A stretch of DNA of 64,000 nucleotides, from contig NZ_CP107976.1 of the NCBI RefSeq assembly GCF_036099295.1, forward strand, positions 992,001-1,056,000, written 5' to 3'. Positions 10,704 through 18,686 of this stretch are shown piece by piece. This stretch comes from Streptomyces sp. NBC_00358 (GTDB lineage Bacteria; Actinomycetota; Actinomycetes; Streptomycetales; Streptomycetaceae). Under the pieces are notes generated by a model. That model ran no database searches. It had not been told where the DNA came from and saw only the letters and a list, made by a program, of their open reading frames with translations. The first letter of the stretch is position 1, and each line of letters begins with the position of its first letter. The translations under genes were made by a program, and so were the position numbers.

Positions 10704-12605
10704 ATGCCATCCGAGACGTCGCCCCTGTCAGGTCAGACTCAGTGCGGCAACCGCGCCCGCAGCCCGTTGCGCGCGTTCCTGCGGACGGAGACCGGCAGCG
10801 CCGCCGTGCTGCTGGCCGCCACCTTGGTGGCGCTGGCCTGGGCCAACATCGGTCCCGACTCGTACGAGAGCGTGTGGGGCACCGAGCTGTCGATCCGTAT
10901 CGGGTCGGGCGGAGTGTCGATGGACCTGCGCGAATGGGTGAACAGCGGCCTGATGACGCTGTTCTTCTTCGTCGTCGGCCTGGAGGCGCGCCGCGAGTTC
11001 GACCTGGGCGAGCTGCGAGAACGCCGCCGGGTCACCCTGCCGCTGCTGGCGGGTCTCAGCGGCATGATCGTCCCCGTCGTCGTGTACCTGGCCATCACCT
11101 CGGGCCATGGCTCCGCGGCGCACGGCTGGGGTGCCGCCATGTCGACCGACACCGCCTTCGCCCTGGGCATGCTGGCCATCTTCGGCTCACGGCTGCCCAC
11201 CAATCTCCGCGTCTTCATGCTCACCGTCGCCGTGGTGGACGACTTCCTGGCGCTGGCCATCATCGTCGTCGCCTACAGCGACACCATCTCGCTGCCCGCG
11301 CTGCTGACGGCGCTCGGCCTGTTCGTGGTCGTCCTGTTGCTGCGGCGCACCATCGGCGCGCGGATTCCGTCCCTTTACGGCGTGCTGGGCGTGGCGATCT
11401 GGGTGGCGCTCCTGAAGTCGGGCATCGACCCGGTGGTGACAGGTCTCGCGATGGGCATGCTGACGTACGCGTACTCGGCGGAGCGCAGCGATCTGGAACA
11501 CGCCAGCCGACTGTTCCGGCGTTTCCGCGAGCAGCCGACGCCGGAGCTGGAGCGCACGGTGCGGCGCGGTCTCGCCTCGACGCTCTCCCCGAACGAGCGG
11601 CTCCAGCAGATGTTCCATCCCTGGACCAGTTACGTGATCGTGCCGCTGTTCGCCCTCGCCAACGCCGGAATCACCCTGAGCGCCGGTCAGCTCGCCGACG
11701 CCTTCACCTCACCGGTCACCCTCGGCATCCTCTTCGGCTACCTGCTGGGCAAGCCCGTCGGCATCATCGGCGGCACCTGGCTCACCACACGCGCCGCCCG
11801 AGGACGTCTTCACCCGCCCGTGGGCTGGGGCGCCATCACGGCCGGGGGCACGCTGGCCGGTGTGGGCTTCACCGTGGCGCTGCTGATCGCGTCGCTGGCC
11901 TTCACCGGCGACCGTCTGGCGCAGGCAAAGGTCGGCATTCTGGCCGCGGTCGCGTGCTCGTTCCTCCTGACCTGGGTCGTCACCCTGGTCATCGGTGCGC
12001 TCACCGGGCGCTCCCGCGCGCGGGCGCTCCTCGGCACCGGTCAGAGCATCGTGGACCTCAGCGAACCCGTCGATGTGGAGCGCGACCATGTGCGCGGGCC
12101 GCTCGAAGCGCCCGTGACCCTCGTCGAGTACGGCGACTTCGAGTGTCCGTACTGCGGTCTTGCCGAGACCGTGGTGCGCGAACTGCTCGCCGACTTCGGT
12201 GACGTGCGCTATGTGTGGCGCCATCTTCCGCTCACCGACGTGCACCCCAACGCGCAGCTCGCCGCCCAGGCGGCCGAGGCCGCGGCCCGCCAGGACCGCT
12301 ATTGGGAGATGCACGACCTTCTCATGGGACACCAGGGTGACCTGGGGCCGAAGGACCTCTTCCGGTACTCCGCCCGCCTCGGCCTCGACAGCGACCGTTT
12401 CCGCGAGGACCTCCGGGGCGTCGCGGCCGCGGCCCGGGTGGCCATGGACGTCGAATCGGCCGACCTCAGCGGTGTGTCGGGCACACCGACGTTCTTCGTC
12501 AACGGCCGCCGTCACTACGGCGCCTACGACATCGCCTCGCTGACGGCCGCCGTCCGCGCCGCGCGCCAGCGGGCGTCGCTGACGGGAGCGGGTCAGGAGA
12601 CCTGA
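10704..12605 (+). CDS. nhaA: Na+/H+ antiporter NhaA fused to a DsbA-like thioredoxin domain
   Basis: A 633-residue inner-membrane antiporter that exchanges Na+ or Li+ for protons, with an extra soluble domain. Residues 1 to about 430 are NhaA, with [36 protein letters not shown] and [14 protein letters not shown] (the paired Asp region). After a short linker, residues about 450-625 form a DsbA-type thioredoxin fold: [14 protein letters not shown] with C481 and C484, and the cis-Pro text [16 protein letters not shown] at 10704 has GGAGGG six bases upstream; the GTG six bases earlier overlaps that site. Fusions of this kind are known in actinobacteria. The thiol domain's job is not established. 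It is convergent with the GlxA-like gene. Confidence 0.92.
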   Translation: MPSETSPLSGQTQCGNRARSPLRAFLRTETGSAAVLLAATLVALAWANIGPDSYESVWGTELSIRIGSGGVSMDLREWVNSGLMTLFFFVVGLEARREFDLGELRERRRVTLPLLAGLSGMIVPVVVYLAITSGHGSAAHGWGAAMSTDTAFALGMLAIFGSRLPTNLRVFMLTVAVVDDFLALAIIVVAYSDTISLPALLTALGLFVVVLLLRRTIGARIPSLYGVLGVAIWVALLKSGIDPVVTGLAMGMLTYAYSAERSDLEHASRLFRRFREQPTPELERTVRRGLASTLSPNERLQQMFHPWTSYVIVPLFALANAGITLSAGQLADAFTSPVTLGILFGYLLGKPVGIIGGTWLTTRAARGRLHPPVGWGAITAGGTLAGVGFTVALLIASLAFTGDRLAQAKVGILAAVACSFLLTWVVTLVIGALTGRSRARALLGTGQSIVDLSEPVDVERDHVRGPLEAPVTLVEYGDFECPYCGLAETVVRELLADFGDVRYVWRHLPLTDVHPNAQLAAQAAEAAARQDRYWEMHDLLMGHQGDLGPKDLFRYSARLGLDSDRFREDLRGVAAAARVAMDVESADLSGVSGTPTFFVNGRRHYGAYDIASLTAAVRAARQRASLTGAGQET

Positions 12606-12623
12606 GACCCACTCGTGCGACCC

Positions 12624-12649
12624 GCTCATGAGGGCCGCTCATGAGGGCC
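12624..12649. repeat. Tandem 13-mer between convergent genes
   Basis: GCTCATGAGGGCC is repeated exactly twice, head to tail (12624-12636 and 12637-12649). It lies in the 56-base gap between nhaA and the GlxA-like gene. Confidence 0.6.
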
Positions 12650-12661
12650 GCTCGTCGCGGT

Positions 12662-13573
12662 TCAGTTCGCGCGGGCCCGGAGACGGCGCAGCATGCGGGC
12701 GTCTTCGAAGCCCACCGCGTGGGCCGCGGCGTCGACGGTGGCACCGTGGCTGATGAGGTGCTCGGCGCGCTCCAGACGCAGGGCCTGCTGATAGCGCAGC
12801 GGTGTGAGGCCGTCGGTCGCGCGCCCGAACAGGCGGGTGAGGGTGCGTTCGCTCACGCCGACGGCCGCGGCCAGTTCCGGCAGGGGCAGCGGCCGGTCGA
12901 AGCGGGCGTCGAGCAGGTCCTGGGCCCGGTGCACGGTGTCGTCCAGGTGGGACCGGTACCGGAGCATCGCGCTGGTCTGCGGTTCATGGCCGTTGCGCCG
13001 TGCGTAGACCACCATGTCCCGCGCCACCCGGGCACCGACGGCCGGGCCGTGCCGGGTGGCGATCAGGTGCAGGGCGAGATCGATCCCGCTGGCGATCCCC
13101 GCCGAGGTGACCACCCGGTCGTCCTCGGTGTAGAGGACGTCGCGGACCACGACCGCCCGGGGGTAACGGCGGGCGAGATCGTCCTGGACGTCGTGGTGCG
13201 TGGTGCAGCGACGGCCGTCGAGCAGACCGGCCCGGCCGAGCGCGTCGGCTCCCGCGCAGACACTGGCGACGGTGCCGCCGTTCGCGTGGTGGTCCCGCAG
13301 GACCCGCAGGCCGGCCTCACCGATGGGCGGACCGTCGGTGAGGGTGGGCGCCCGCCAGCCGGGCACGACGATCAGATCCTCGGGGCCGAGCTCGGGCCAG
13401 TCGAGCCGGGTCACCAGCGGCAGCCCCTGAGCGGTGCGGATCCGCGGCTGCTCGGCGACGTAGTCGAGGGTGTAGGGGTGCCCGAAGTCGTCGGCCGTGG
13501 AGAAGACCTGCGCGGGGCCGGCCAGGTCCAGCAGATGGACTCCGGGCACCAGGAAGAAGACGATGTGGCTCAC
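12662..13573 (-). CDS. GlxA-type transcription regulator (DJ-1/PfpI + AraC)
   Basis: A 303-residue DNA-binding regulator with two domains. The N-terminal half is a DJ-1/PfpI glutamine-amidotransferase-like fold (FFLVPGVHLLDLAGPAQVF; VASVCAGADALGRAGLLDG with the nucleophile-elbow Cys). The C-terminal third is an AraC double helix-turn-helix (PLPELAAAVGVSERTLTRLF and a second helix ending AAHAVGFEDARMLRRL). The final HTH lacks the usual FG.P.YFRR text, so it is somewhat divergent. The GTG start lies 10 bases after the stop of the isochorismatase-type gene, which indicates cotranscription. It probably senses a small metabolite related to that enzyme; this is inference. Confidence 0.87.
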   Translation of the reverse strand: MSHIVFFLVPGVHLLDLAGPAQVFSTADDFGHPYTLDYVAEQPRIRTAQGLPLVTRLDWPELGPEDLIVVPGWRAPTLTDGPPIGEAGLRVLRDHHANGGTVASVCAGADALGRAGLLDGRRCTTHHDVQDDLARRYPRAVVVRDVLYTEDDRVVTSAGIASGIDLALHLIATRHGPAVGARVARDMVVYARRNGHEPQTSAMLRYRSHLDDTVHRAQDLLDARFDRPLPLPELAAAVGVSERTLTRLFGRATDGLTPLRYQQALRLERAEHLISHGATVDAAAHAVGFEDARMLRRLRARAN

Positions 13574-13583
13574 GATCCGGTCA

Positions 13584-14183
13584 TCATGCCCGAGACCCGG
13601 CCCCGGTCTCCAGCTCGTCCACCGTGGCGATGGTGGCGAAGCGCCCGGCCAGGGCGTACTCGGTGCGCCGGATGACTTCCTCGGCGCTCAGGGTCCGGGG
13701 GTCCGCCAGCAGTTCGGCCACGCTCCGGTCGGCGGGGGCGTCGCGGTGCGGGACGGGGTTGGTGGCGGTGGCGTCGGTGACGAAGGTGACCCGGTAGCCG
13801 AGGTCGCTCGCGAGGCGGGTGGTGGTCTCCACGCACTGCTCGGTGCGGATGCCGCAGACGGTGAGCTCGCGGACACCGCGCTCGGTGAGGAGTTGCTGCA
13901 GATTGGTGGTGGTGAAGGCGTTGTGCGAGGTCTTGTGGATCAGCGGTTCGCCGTCCTGGCGCCGGAGCTCCTCCATCAGCCGGACATGGCCGAGGGCCGG
14001 GTCGAACACATCACCGCTGCCGGGCTCCGAGTGCAGCACCCACACCACCGTGTCGCCGGCCCGGCGGGCGAGCCCGACCAGTCGGTCCACCTGGTCGGCG
14101 ATCTTCGGGTTGGAGATGGTCTCCCACAGCGGGTGGGCGCGGAAGGATTCCTGGACGTCGATGACGATCAGTGCTCGATTCAT
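13584..14183 (-). CDS. Isochorismatase-family cysteine hydrolase
   Basis: A 199-residue cytosolic hydrolase of the nicotinamidase/isochorismatase fold. The catalytic triad is visible: D9 in ALIVIDVQ, K84 in LIHKTSHNAF and C117 in CGIRTEQCVETT. The family cleaves isochorismate, nicotinamide, N-carbamoyl compounds and similar; the substrate here is unknown. The ATG at 14183 opens the recognisable domain; the upstream in-frame stretch is a repeat-rich leader. It is followed after 10 bases by the GlxA-type regulator. That pairing is common in actinobacteria and suggests the regulator controls, or reports on, this enzyme. Confidence 0.88.
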   Translation of the reverse strand: MNRALIVIDVQESFRAHPLWETISNPKIADQVDRLVGLARRAGDTVVWVLHSEPGSGDVFDPALGHVRLMEELRRQDGEPLIHKTSHNAFTTTNLQQLLTERGVRELTVCGIRTEQCVETTTRLASDLGYRVTFVTDATATNPVPHRDAPADRSVAELLADPRTLSAEEVIRRTEYALAGRFATIATVDELETGAGSRA

Positions 14184-14489
14184 GCCACCCACTCTGTCCG
14201 GCGGGCCTGCCCTGGGGACAGGCCGCATCGGGTCCGGGTGCGGACCGATCCGGTCACACCGGAAGCAGGCCCGAAACGCCCGGGTGCGAGCGCCATGACG
14301 GCGCGGGCACGACGACGGACACATGAACAGGGACCAGACATGAACACATGAACACTTGAGGACGCGGGTGCCGACGCAGGCGAACATCGTGCCGCACATG
14401 AACACATGAACGGTCGAGGACACAGGACATGGCGCATGGGACATGGGACATGGGCGCTGAGGGACAGGGAGGCCGTCGGGCCATCGGGT
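14184..14489. other. Repeat-rich leader of the hydrolase-regulator operon
   Basis: No gene is supported. It carries ACATGAAC-type repeats (14321-14421) and a run of GACATGG-like units (14427-14452). The base composition is less GC-rich than its surroundings. Confidence 0.5.
14338..14421. repeat. Paired 26-base direct repeats with ACATGAAC core
   Basis: Copies at 14338-14363 and 14396-14421 share ACATGAACACATGAAC followed by a variable 4 bases and GAGGAC. They start 58 bases apart. A further single ACATGAAC lies at 14321-14328. Confidence 0.7.
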
Positions 14490-14536
14490 CTGTCGCGGTT
14501 TCCGCCCGCCCGGGGGGCCGGCGGAAACCGCGACAG
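14490..14536. terminator. Long hairpin downstream of the ArsR gene
   Basis: CTGTCGCGGTTTCCGCC at 14490-14506 pairs perfectly with its complement at 14520-14536 (17 bp, 13-base loop). It lies 5 bases past the minus-strand ArsR stop. Confidence 0.85.
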
Positions 14537-14541
14537 GGCGA

Positions 14542-14895
14542 CTACGTACGGGACGCGCGTTCCGCCGCCTCGGCGACGCGCTTGATGTTCGCCAGGCGCC
14601 GGTCCCAGTCGGCGGCGAGTGCGGCCATCCAACGAGCGGTCGCGTTCAACGCGGCCGGCCGTACCGCGTACCGCACCTCGCGCCCCACCCGGCTCCCGGT
14701 GACGAGGCCGGCCGCGTCCAGCACAGCGAGATGCTTGACCACCGCCTGACGCGAGACGGGCAGTTCCTCGGCGAGTTGTGTGGCCGTGACCTCGCCCCGG
14801 GCCGCCAGCAGATCGAGCAGATGGCGTCTCGTCGGATCGGCCAGCGCGGCGAGGACGCCGTCGACCTCCTCGGCCTCGCCTCGTTCCTCGGTCAC
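14542..14895 (-). CDS. ArsR-family winged-helix repressor
   Basis: A 117-residue dimeric winged-helix repressor. Seen: VLAALADPTRRHLLDLLAARG, then the recognition region TATQLAEELPVSRQAVVKHLAVLDAAGLV, and the wing GREVRYAVRP. No metal-ligand Cys pair is present, so it belongs to the non-metal branch that commonly partners SRPBCC (AHSA1) genes. The start is a GTG overlapping the stop of the SRPBCC gene by four bases (GTGA), so the pair is translationally coupled. The gene order is unusual, since ArsR more often comes first. Likely operators lie upstream of the pair at 15366-15416. Confidence 0.9.
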   Translation of the reverse strand: MTEERGEAEEVDGVLAALADPTRRHLLDLLAARGEVTATQLAEELPVSRQAVVKHLAVLDAAGLVTGSRVGREVRYAVRPAALNATARWMAALAADWDRRLANIKRVAEAAERASRT

Positions 14896-15338
14896 ACCGA
14901 CGGCTGGGTGGCGCGCTTCTTGAACGCGTCGAGCACCTGGGGCCAGCCGTTGCTGTTGTCCTCGTGAGCCTTGCGCCGCAGGTCCGGCGACCCGGAGAGC
15001 GCCGCGAAGCCGCTCTCGACGACACGCAGCCGCGTGTTCGCGCCTTCCGGGATCAGGGTGAACTCGACCAGGGTGCTGTTGCCGTCGCTCAACTCGTCTC
15101 CCGGGAACGCACTGGTCCAGCGGTAGGCGACGTACGTGGGCGGCTGGACCTTCTCCACCCGCACCGGGAACTCCCCGTACTGGGCGTTCTTGACCACCGC
15201 CGACTCGCCTTCCGTGCCCTGCGCCGTGGGCAGGCTCTCCTCGTCGGCCACCCAGAATCCGGGCACGGCCACCAACGGCCATACCCGCTCCAGGGGCGCT
15301 TCGATCAGGGTCTCGCGTTCGATCCGGTCCTCGGTCAT
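14892..15338 (-). CDS. SRPBCC/AHSA1-like lipid-binding-fold protein
   Basis: A 148-residue helix-grip protein of the START/Bet v1 superfamily. Seen: IERETLIEAPLERVWPLVAVPGFWV at the start, PTYVAYRWTSAFPGDEL and STLVEFTLIPEGANTRLRVVESGF in the middle, and NGWPQVLDAFKKR at the end, as in AHSA1 relatives. It probably binds a hydrophobic ligand; an enzymatic role is not shown. AAGGAG lies ten bases upstream of the ATG. It heads the operon with ArsR, and two matching dyads sit between 28 and 78 bases upstream of its start. Confidence 0.85.
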   Translation of the reverse strand: MTEDRIERETLIEAPLERVWPLVAVPGFWVADEESLPTAQGTEGESAVVKNAQYGEFPVRVEKVQPPTYVAYRWTSAFPGDELSDGNSTLVEFTLIPEGANTRLRVVESGFAALSGSPDLRRKAHEDNSNGWPQVLDAFKKRATQPSV

Positions 15339-15365
15339 GAGGGGCTCCTTCACAGCAACGAATGA

Positions 15366-15416
15366 TGCAACTCCAGGGTTGCACGTCGGGCCGACATTCG
15401 CAACCACCCGGTTGCA
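15366..15416 (-). promoter_or_regulatory. Two ArsR-type dyads, TGCAAC-N6-GTTGCA
   Basis: Site 1 (15366-15383) is TGCAAC-TCCAGG-GTTGCA. Site 2 (15399-15416) is CGCAAC-CACCCG-GTTGCA. Both have 6-6-6 geometry, and their starts are 33 bases apart, about three helical turns. They lie just upstream of the SRPBCC-ArsR operon. Operator function for the ArsR protein is inferred from position and symmetry. Confidence 0.72.
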
Positions 15417-15452
15417 CGTCCCTGGAGCCGCCCGCCCCGATCGAGCCACCGC

Positions 15453-15671
15453 CTAGCAGGCGAGCATCTTCTGGATGGCCTGCCGCGTCACGCCGAGCTC
15501 CCGCGCAATGTCCGCCTGCGACACTCCCTGATCGATGAGCCCTTGCATCAACTCGCGCCGCTCGACAGCGAATTGCCGGGCCAGACGCGCGTGATGGATG
15601 GCCTGTGCGCGCACTTCCTTGATGCGACCGAGAGTCGGCTCGTACTCGGAGAGGTCCTTCGTGTTCGCCAT
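15453..15671 (-). CDS. Small helix-turn-helix protein (72 aa)
   Basis: A 72-residue protein: a charged helical first half (LGRIKEVRAQAIHHARLARQ) followed by a clean helix-turn-helix, GVSQADIARELGVTRQAIQK, at the C-terminus. Similar short HTH proteins occur widely in Streptomyces; none known to me has a defined target. ATG at 15671 is chosen because a promoter-like -10 ends six bases before it, which suggests a leaderless transcript. No Shine-Dalgarno sequence is present. Two palindromes occupy the promoter, so autorepression is likely. It is too small to carry a separate ligand domain, and sensing may reside in the first helices or a partner. Confidence 0.8.
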   Translation of the reverse strand: MANTKDLSEYEPTLGRIKEVRAQAIHHARLARQFAVERRELMQGLIDQGVSQADIARELGVTRQAIQKMLAC

Positions 15672-15677
15672 GCCCCC

Positions 15678-15719
15678 AGAATGACAACCCCCCGTTGTCA
15701 CGTCAACCCCCCGTTGTCA
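15678..15719 (-). promoter_or_regulatory. Leaderless promoter with two embedded palindromes
   Basis: On the minus strand, TTGACG (15706-15701), a 17-base spacer and CATTCT (15683-15678) precede the ATG by six bases. The perfect palindrome TGACAAC-CCCCC-GTTGTCA (15682-15700) fills the spacer. A second, weaker copy (15703-15719) overlaps the -35 with a 19-base offset. Confidence 0.68.
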
Positions 15720-15814
15720 TGTCGGAGAGCGACGACACCTCACCCCGGAGCCACGAAGGAACACATCCAGCCATAGTCCGTCATGGTGGTCGCAGACATG
15801 AAACGCCTCCCCCC

Positions 15815-15858
15815 AACTCCACGGAGTTAATTGATTGTTGAGGTACCAGCTCTATGCA
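15815..15858 (+). promoter_or_regulatory. Promoter with upstream palindrome, phospholipase A2 gene
   Basis: TTGATT (15831-15836), 16 bases, TATGCA (15853-15858). Directly upstream is the palindrome AACTCC-AC-GGAGTT (15815-15828). The gene start lies about 70 bases beyond the predicted transcription start. Confidence 0.45.
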
Positions 15859-15936
15859 AGGGGGGTCGCGGTGCCGATCATTCTTGTCATGAACCTGCAG
15901 CCCGATGGGCGGGTCGCAGCCTCATGGAGGTGTGGG

Positions 15937-16389
15937 ATGCACCGAAGACTCGCCACCGGCCTTGCCGCCTCGGCCATGGCCATTGCCACCATCACAGCGA
16001 CCGCTACAGCCGCTAGCGCCGCCCCTGCCGACAAGCCCCAGGTCCTGTCCAGTTGGACCCAGACCAGCGCGTCGAGCTACAACACCTGGGTCGCCGCCCG
16101 AGCGAACCAGTCCGCCTGGTCAGCGTATGCCTTCGACTGGTCCACCGACTACTGTTCCGACTCGCCGGACAACCCGTTCGGCTTCCCCTTCGCCACCTCA
16201 TGTGCCCGCCACGACTTCGGCTACCGCAACTACAAGGCCGCCGGCGCCTTCGATGCCAACAAGTCACGTCTGGACAGCGCCCTTTACGCGGATCTCGAAC
16301 GGGTCTGCGCCAACTACAGCGGCGCGACGAAGGTCTCCTGCGACAGCACCGCCTGGACCTACTACCAAGCGGTCAAGGCCTTCGGCTGA
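15937..16389 (+). CDS. Secreted bacterial phospholipase A2
   Basis: A 150-residue exported lipase of the small prokaryotic PLA2 family known from Streptomyces; it releases the sn-2 fatty acid from phospholipids using calcium. A Sec signal peptide ends near residue 29 (ATAASA-AP), leaving about 121 residues, the expected mature size. The catalytic dyad is seen in SCARHDFGYRNY with H92 and D93. Four Cys (C73, C89 and two near 122 and 131) fit the two family disulfides. The WSTDYCSDSPDNPFGF segment is the calcium-loop region. GGAGG lies six bases before ATG 15937; in-frame codons upstream are not expected to be used. Confidence 0.93.
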   Translation: MHRRLATGLAASAMAIATITATATAASAAPADKPQVLSSWTQTSASSYNTWVAARANQSAWSAYAFDWSTDYCSDSPDNPFGFPFATSCARHDFGYRNYKAAGAFDANKSRLDSALYADLERVCANYSGATKVSCDSTAWTYYQAVKAFG

Positions 16390-17061
16390 GCCTCCGCGCA
16401 TGAAGGGGAGCACCGAACAGAGCGTGACCACGACGTGACACGCGCCCTGCCCGCGCCCCGGTGCGATTCGAGCCAACCCCTGTCGACCTGAGCCTTGATG
16501 ATGGTTCGTCAGTTTTCGTCGCGGCACGGCGGCCGACGTGTGTCCGGTCCGCAGCCGGGCCCCTGCCACCCACCCCGCACTCACGACCATTCCCTCGTCC
16601 GCCGTGCGTCCACGGCACCGAGGGCGAGCACGCCATGGCTGTGGGAGCGCGGGTCGGGTGGCGCGGGCCGTCGTCCATGACCTTGCCGTCCACTCCGCGC
16701 CCGGTCCGGCGACCCACCACCCCTCTTCCCCTCCCCTCCCCCTCTTCTCCCTCTTACCCCTCCCCCCTTTCCTCTCTCCTCCCCTCCTTCCTCCCTTCCT
16801 TTCACGATCGGCCGAGAGCGGGGCCGGCCTCCGTGCCGTTCCGCCGGCCCTCCGCTGCGGTTCGGCCGTGCCCCGGCCGTTGCGGGCACCGGCCGGGGGC
16901 GCGTCGTCCGTGAGGCGGTTTCGACCGGACGGTCCCAGAATGAGTGGGACGGCCTCGTACCCGGCCGTCGAGCCGTCTCGGGGCGGTCTGATCGGGACCG
17001 TGGGCACCGCGGTCTCCGCCCCCTGAGGCTCGAGTCTTGCGAGCGCGCGGGTGGTTCAGCG
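16390..17061. other. 672-base gap with polypyrimidine tract
   Basis: No gene is supported. Beyond the tract at 16720-16803 there is only ordinary GC-rich DNA. No strong terminator hairpin follows the PLA2 gene, and no clear promoter was found for the gene at 17062. Confidence 0.55.
16720..16803 (+). repeat. 84-base polypyrimidine tract
   Basis: Only C and T on the plus strand for 84 bases, apart from one A at 16756. It is made of CCTCCC, CTTCC and similar units. Confidence 0.85.
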
Positions 17062-17556
17062 ATGAAGACGGACGAGCCGGCATCCACGGCCGACGAGAGC
17101 GGCGCACCGCGGGAAGCGGGTCGCGCCCCCGCTCCGCCCGCAGGCACCGGCCCGACGGCAGCCCCCGCCGCTCACCCGGGCGTCCGCCAGGCCGAGACGG
17201 TCGCCCTCCTTCGGCTGGCCGCACGGTTGAAGGCCGCCTACCCCTCGGTCGACCCGTCCGTCGTGGATCAGGTGGTCGCGACGGCCCGCGGTTCGTTCCA
17301 GCAGGCGAAGGTGAGAACGTACGTCCCGATCCTGGTCGAACGCCGGGTCCGGCTGCTGCTGGGCGCCCTCGACCGTGACCGGACCCCCGCCGCGCCGGAA
17401 GCCGTCGGCGACGCGACCGTGGAACGGCCGACACAGGCCGGAACGGCGGATCGGCAGACCCGGAACCCGGGACGGCCAACTCTGCTCGGCCGGTGGATAC
17501 CCGCCAGACTCCGGCCCGCTCCCGCGCCCGACATGGGGCGTGCCGGTGAGCGCTGA
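17062..17556 (+). CDS. Small protein with three-helix-bundle-like domain
   Basis: A 164-residue protein. Residues 1-40 are Pro/Ala-rich and disordered. Residues about 43-105 (LLRLAARLKAAYPSVDPSVV, then a Phe-containing helix and YVPILVERRVRLLLGAL) resemble the three-helix bundle dimerization domain of short actinobacterial proteins. The C-terminus is basic and Pro-rich. No enzymatic motif is present. It begins a codirectional run with PPK2 (44 bases downstream) and may be cotranscribed with it. The domain assignment rests on remembered resemblance and is moderately certain. Confidence 0.62.
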   Translation: MKTDEPASTADESGAPREAGRAPAPPAGTGPTAAPAAHPGVRQAETVALLRLAARLKAAYPSVDPSVVDQVVATARGSFQQAKVRTYVPILVERRVRLLLGALDRDRTPAAPEAVGDATVERPTQAGTADRQTRNPGRPTLLGRWIPARLRPAPAPDMGRAGER

Positions 17557-17600
17557 CGACCGCGTGGTACTCACCGTGAGAAGCAGAGAGGCGGGTCGTC

Positions 17601-18638
17601 ATGACGGATGCCAGGGCCGAGCGCGTCGCGAAGCTCATCGAGCCACTGCGGGTCGAACCGGGATCGCGTGTGAACCTGGGCGAGGACTTCGACCCCCGGT
17701 ACAAGGCCGGTCTGAAGAAGAAGCACGGCGCGGAGCTGCTCCGCGCCGGCGTGTCGCTCCTCGCCGAGTACCAGGAACGGCTGGCGGCCCAGGACACGTA
17801 CGGCGTACTGCTCTGTCTCCAGGCGCTCGACGCCGGTGGCAAGGACGGCACGATCCGGCACGTCATGAGCGGGGTGAACCCGCAGGGCGTCAAGGTGAGC
17901 AGCTTCAAGCAGCCCTCCGCCGAGGAGCTCGACCACGACTACCTGTGGCGGTACGCCACCAAGCTGCCAGCGCGTGGCGACATCGCGATCTTCAACCGTT
18001 CGCACTACGAGGAGGTGCTCGTCGTCCGGGTGCATCCGGAGCTCCTCGACCGGCAGCGGCTGCCGGCGGACGTGCGCGGCGCGGACATCTGGGATCGCCG
18101 CTACCGGGCCGTCAACGACTGGGAACGCTATCTGACCGACAACGGGTTCAAGGTCGTGAAGATCTTCCTGAACCTGTCCAAGGAGGAGCAGCGCACCCGG
18201 TTCATGAAGCGGCTCGACCTGCCGGAGCGGAACTGGAAGTTCTCCGCCGCCGACGTCCGGGAGCGCAGGCGGTGGGATGCGTACCAGGAGGCGTTCTCCG
18301 AGATGCTGTCGCGGACCAGTACGCCGTGGGCGCCCTGGTACGTCGTCCCGGCGGACCGGAAGTGGTTCGCGCGCGTCGCGACCGCGGCGGTGCTGGTTCA
18401 CACGCTCATGGACATCGACCCTCGTTACCCGGTGGTGGGCAAGGAGGCGCGCAAGGACCTCCGGGCCGCGAGGCGGGAACTGGAGGCCGACGCTCCCGAG
18501 GGCGCGCCGGCCGATCCGTACGCGGCCACGCATCCCGTCCCCGAAGGGGGCGGCGGACGACGGCGGAGCGGCCACCGGGCGAAGGGGCGGCAGACGTCCG
18601 CCGGCGCATCGCGGACCGGGAAGGGCAAGCGCGAGTGA
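17601..18638 (+). CDS. ppk2: Polyphosphate kinase 2 family protein
   Basis: A 345-residue cytosolic PPK2-type enzyme that transfers phosphate between polyphosphate and nucleotides. The P-loop is QALDAGGKDGTIRHV near residues 73-87. Further family text: FKQPSAEELDHDYLWR, IAIFNRSHYEEVLVVRV (Walker B region) and KIFLNLSKEEQRTRF. A basic Ser/Gly/Arg-rich tail of about 50 residues is extra. ATG at 17601 follows AGAGAGGCGGGTC, an acceptable ribosome site. It lies 48 bases upstream of a P-type ATPase gene. Whether it makes NDPs from NMPs or NTPs from NDPs cannot be told from one sequence; the single-domain form favours NDP phosphorylation. Confidence 0.9.
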   Translation: MTDARAERVAKLIEPLRVEPGSRVNLGEDFDPRYKAGLKKKHGAELLRAGVSLLAEYQERLAAQDTYGVLLCLQALDAGGKDGTIRHVMSGVNPQGVKVSSFKQPSAEELDHDYLWRYATKLPARGDIAIFNRSHYEEVLVVRVHPELLDRQRLPADVRGADIWDRRYRAVNDWERYLTDNGFKVVKIFLNLSKEEQRTRFMKRLDLPERNWKFSAADVRERRRWDAYQEAFSEMLSRTSTPWAPWYVVPADRKWFARVATAAVLVHTLMDIDPRYPVVGKEARKDLRAARRELEADAPEGAPADPYAATHPVPEGGGGRRRSGHRAKGRQTSAGASRTGKGKRE

Positions 18639-18686
18639 GTCCCCCGGGACACGGACGGCGGACCGAATCCAGAGCGGAGAGCTGAG

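Noticed and set aside
14321..14452. ACATGAAC repeats considered as a CRISPR array
   Set aside because: Only two or three units, no equal-length unique spacers and no cas genes.
16461..16913. Open frames across the polypyrimidine tract
   Set aside because: Pro/Ser-rich low-complexity translations with no ribosome site.
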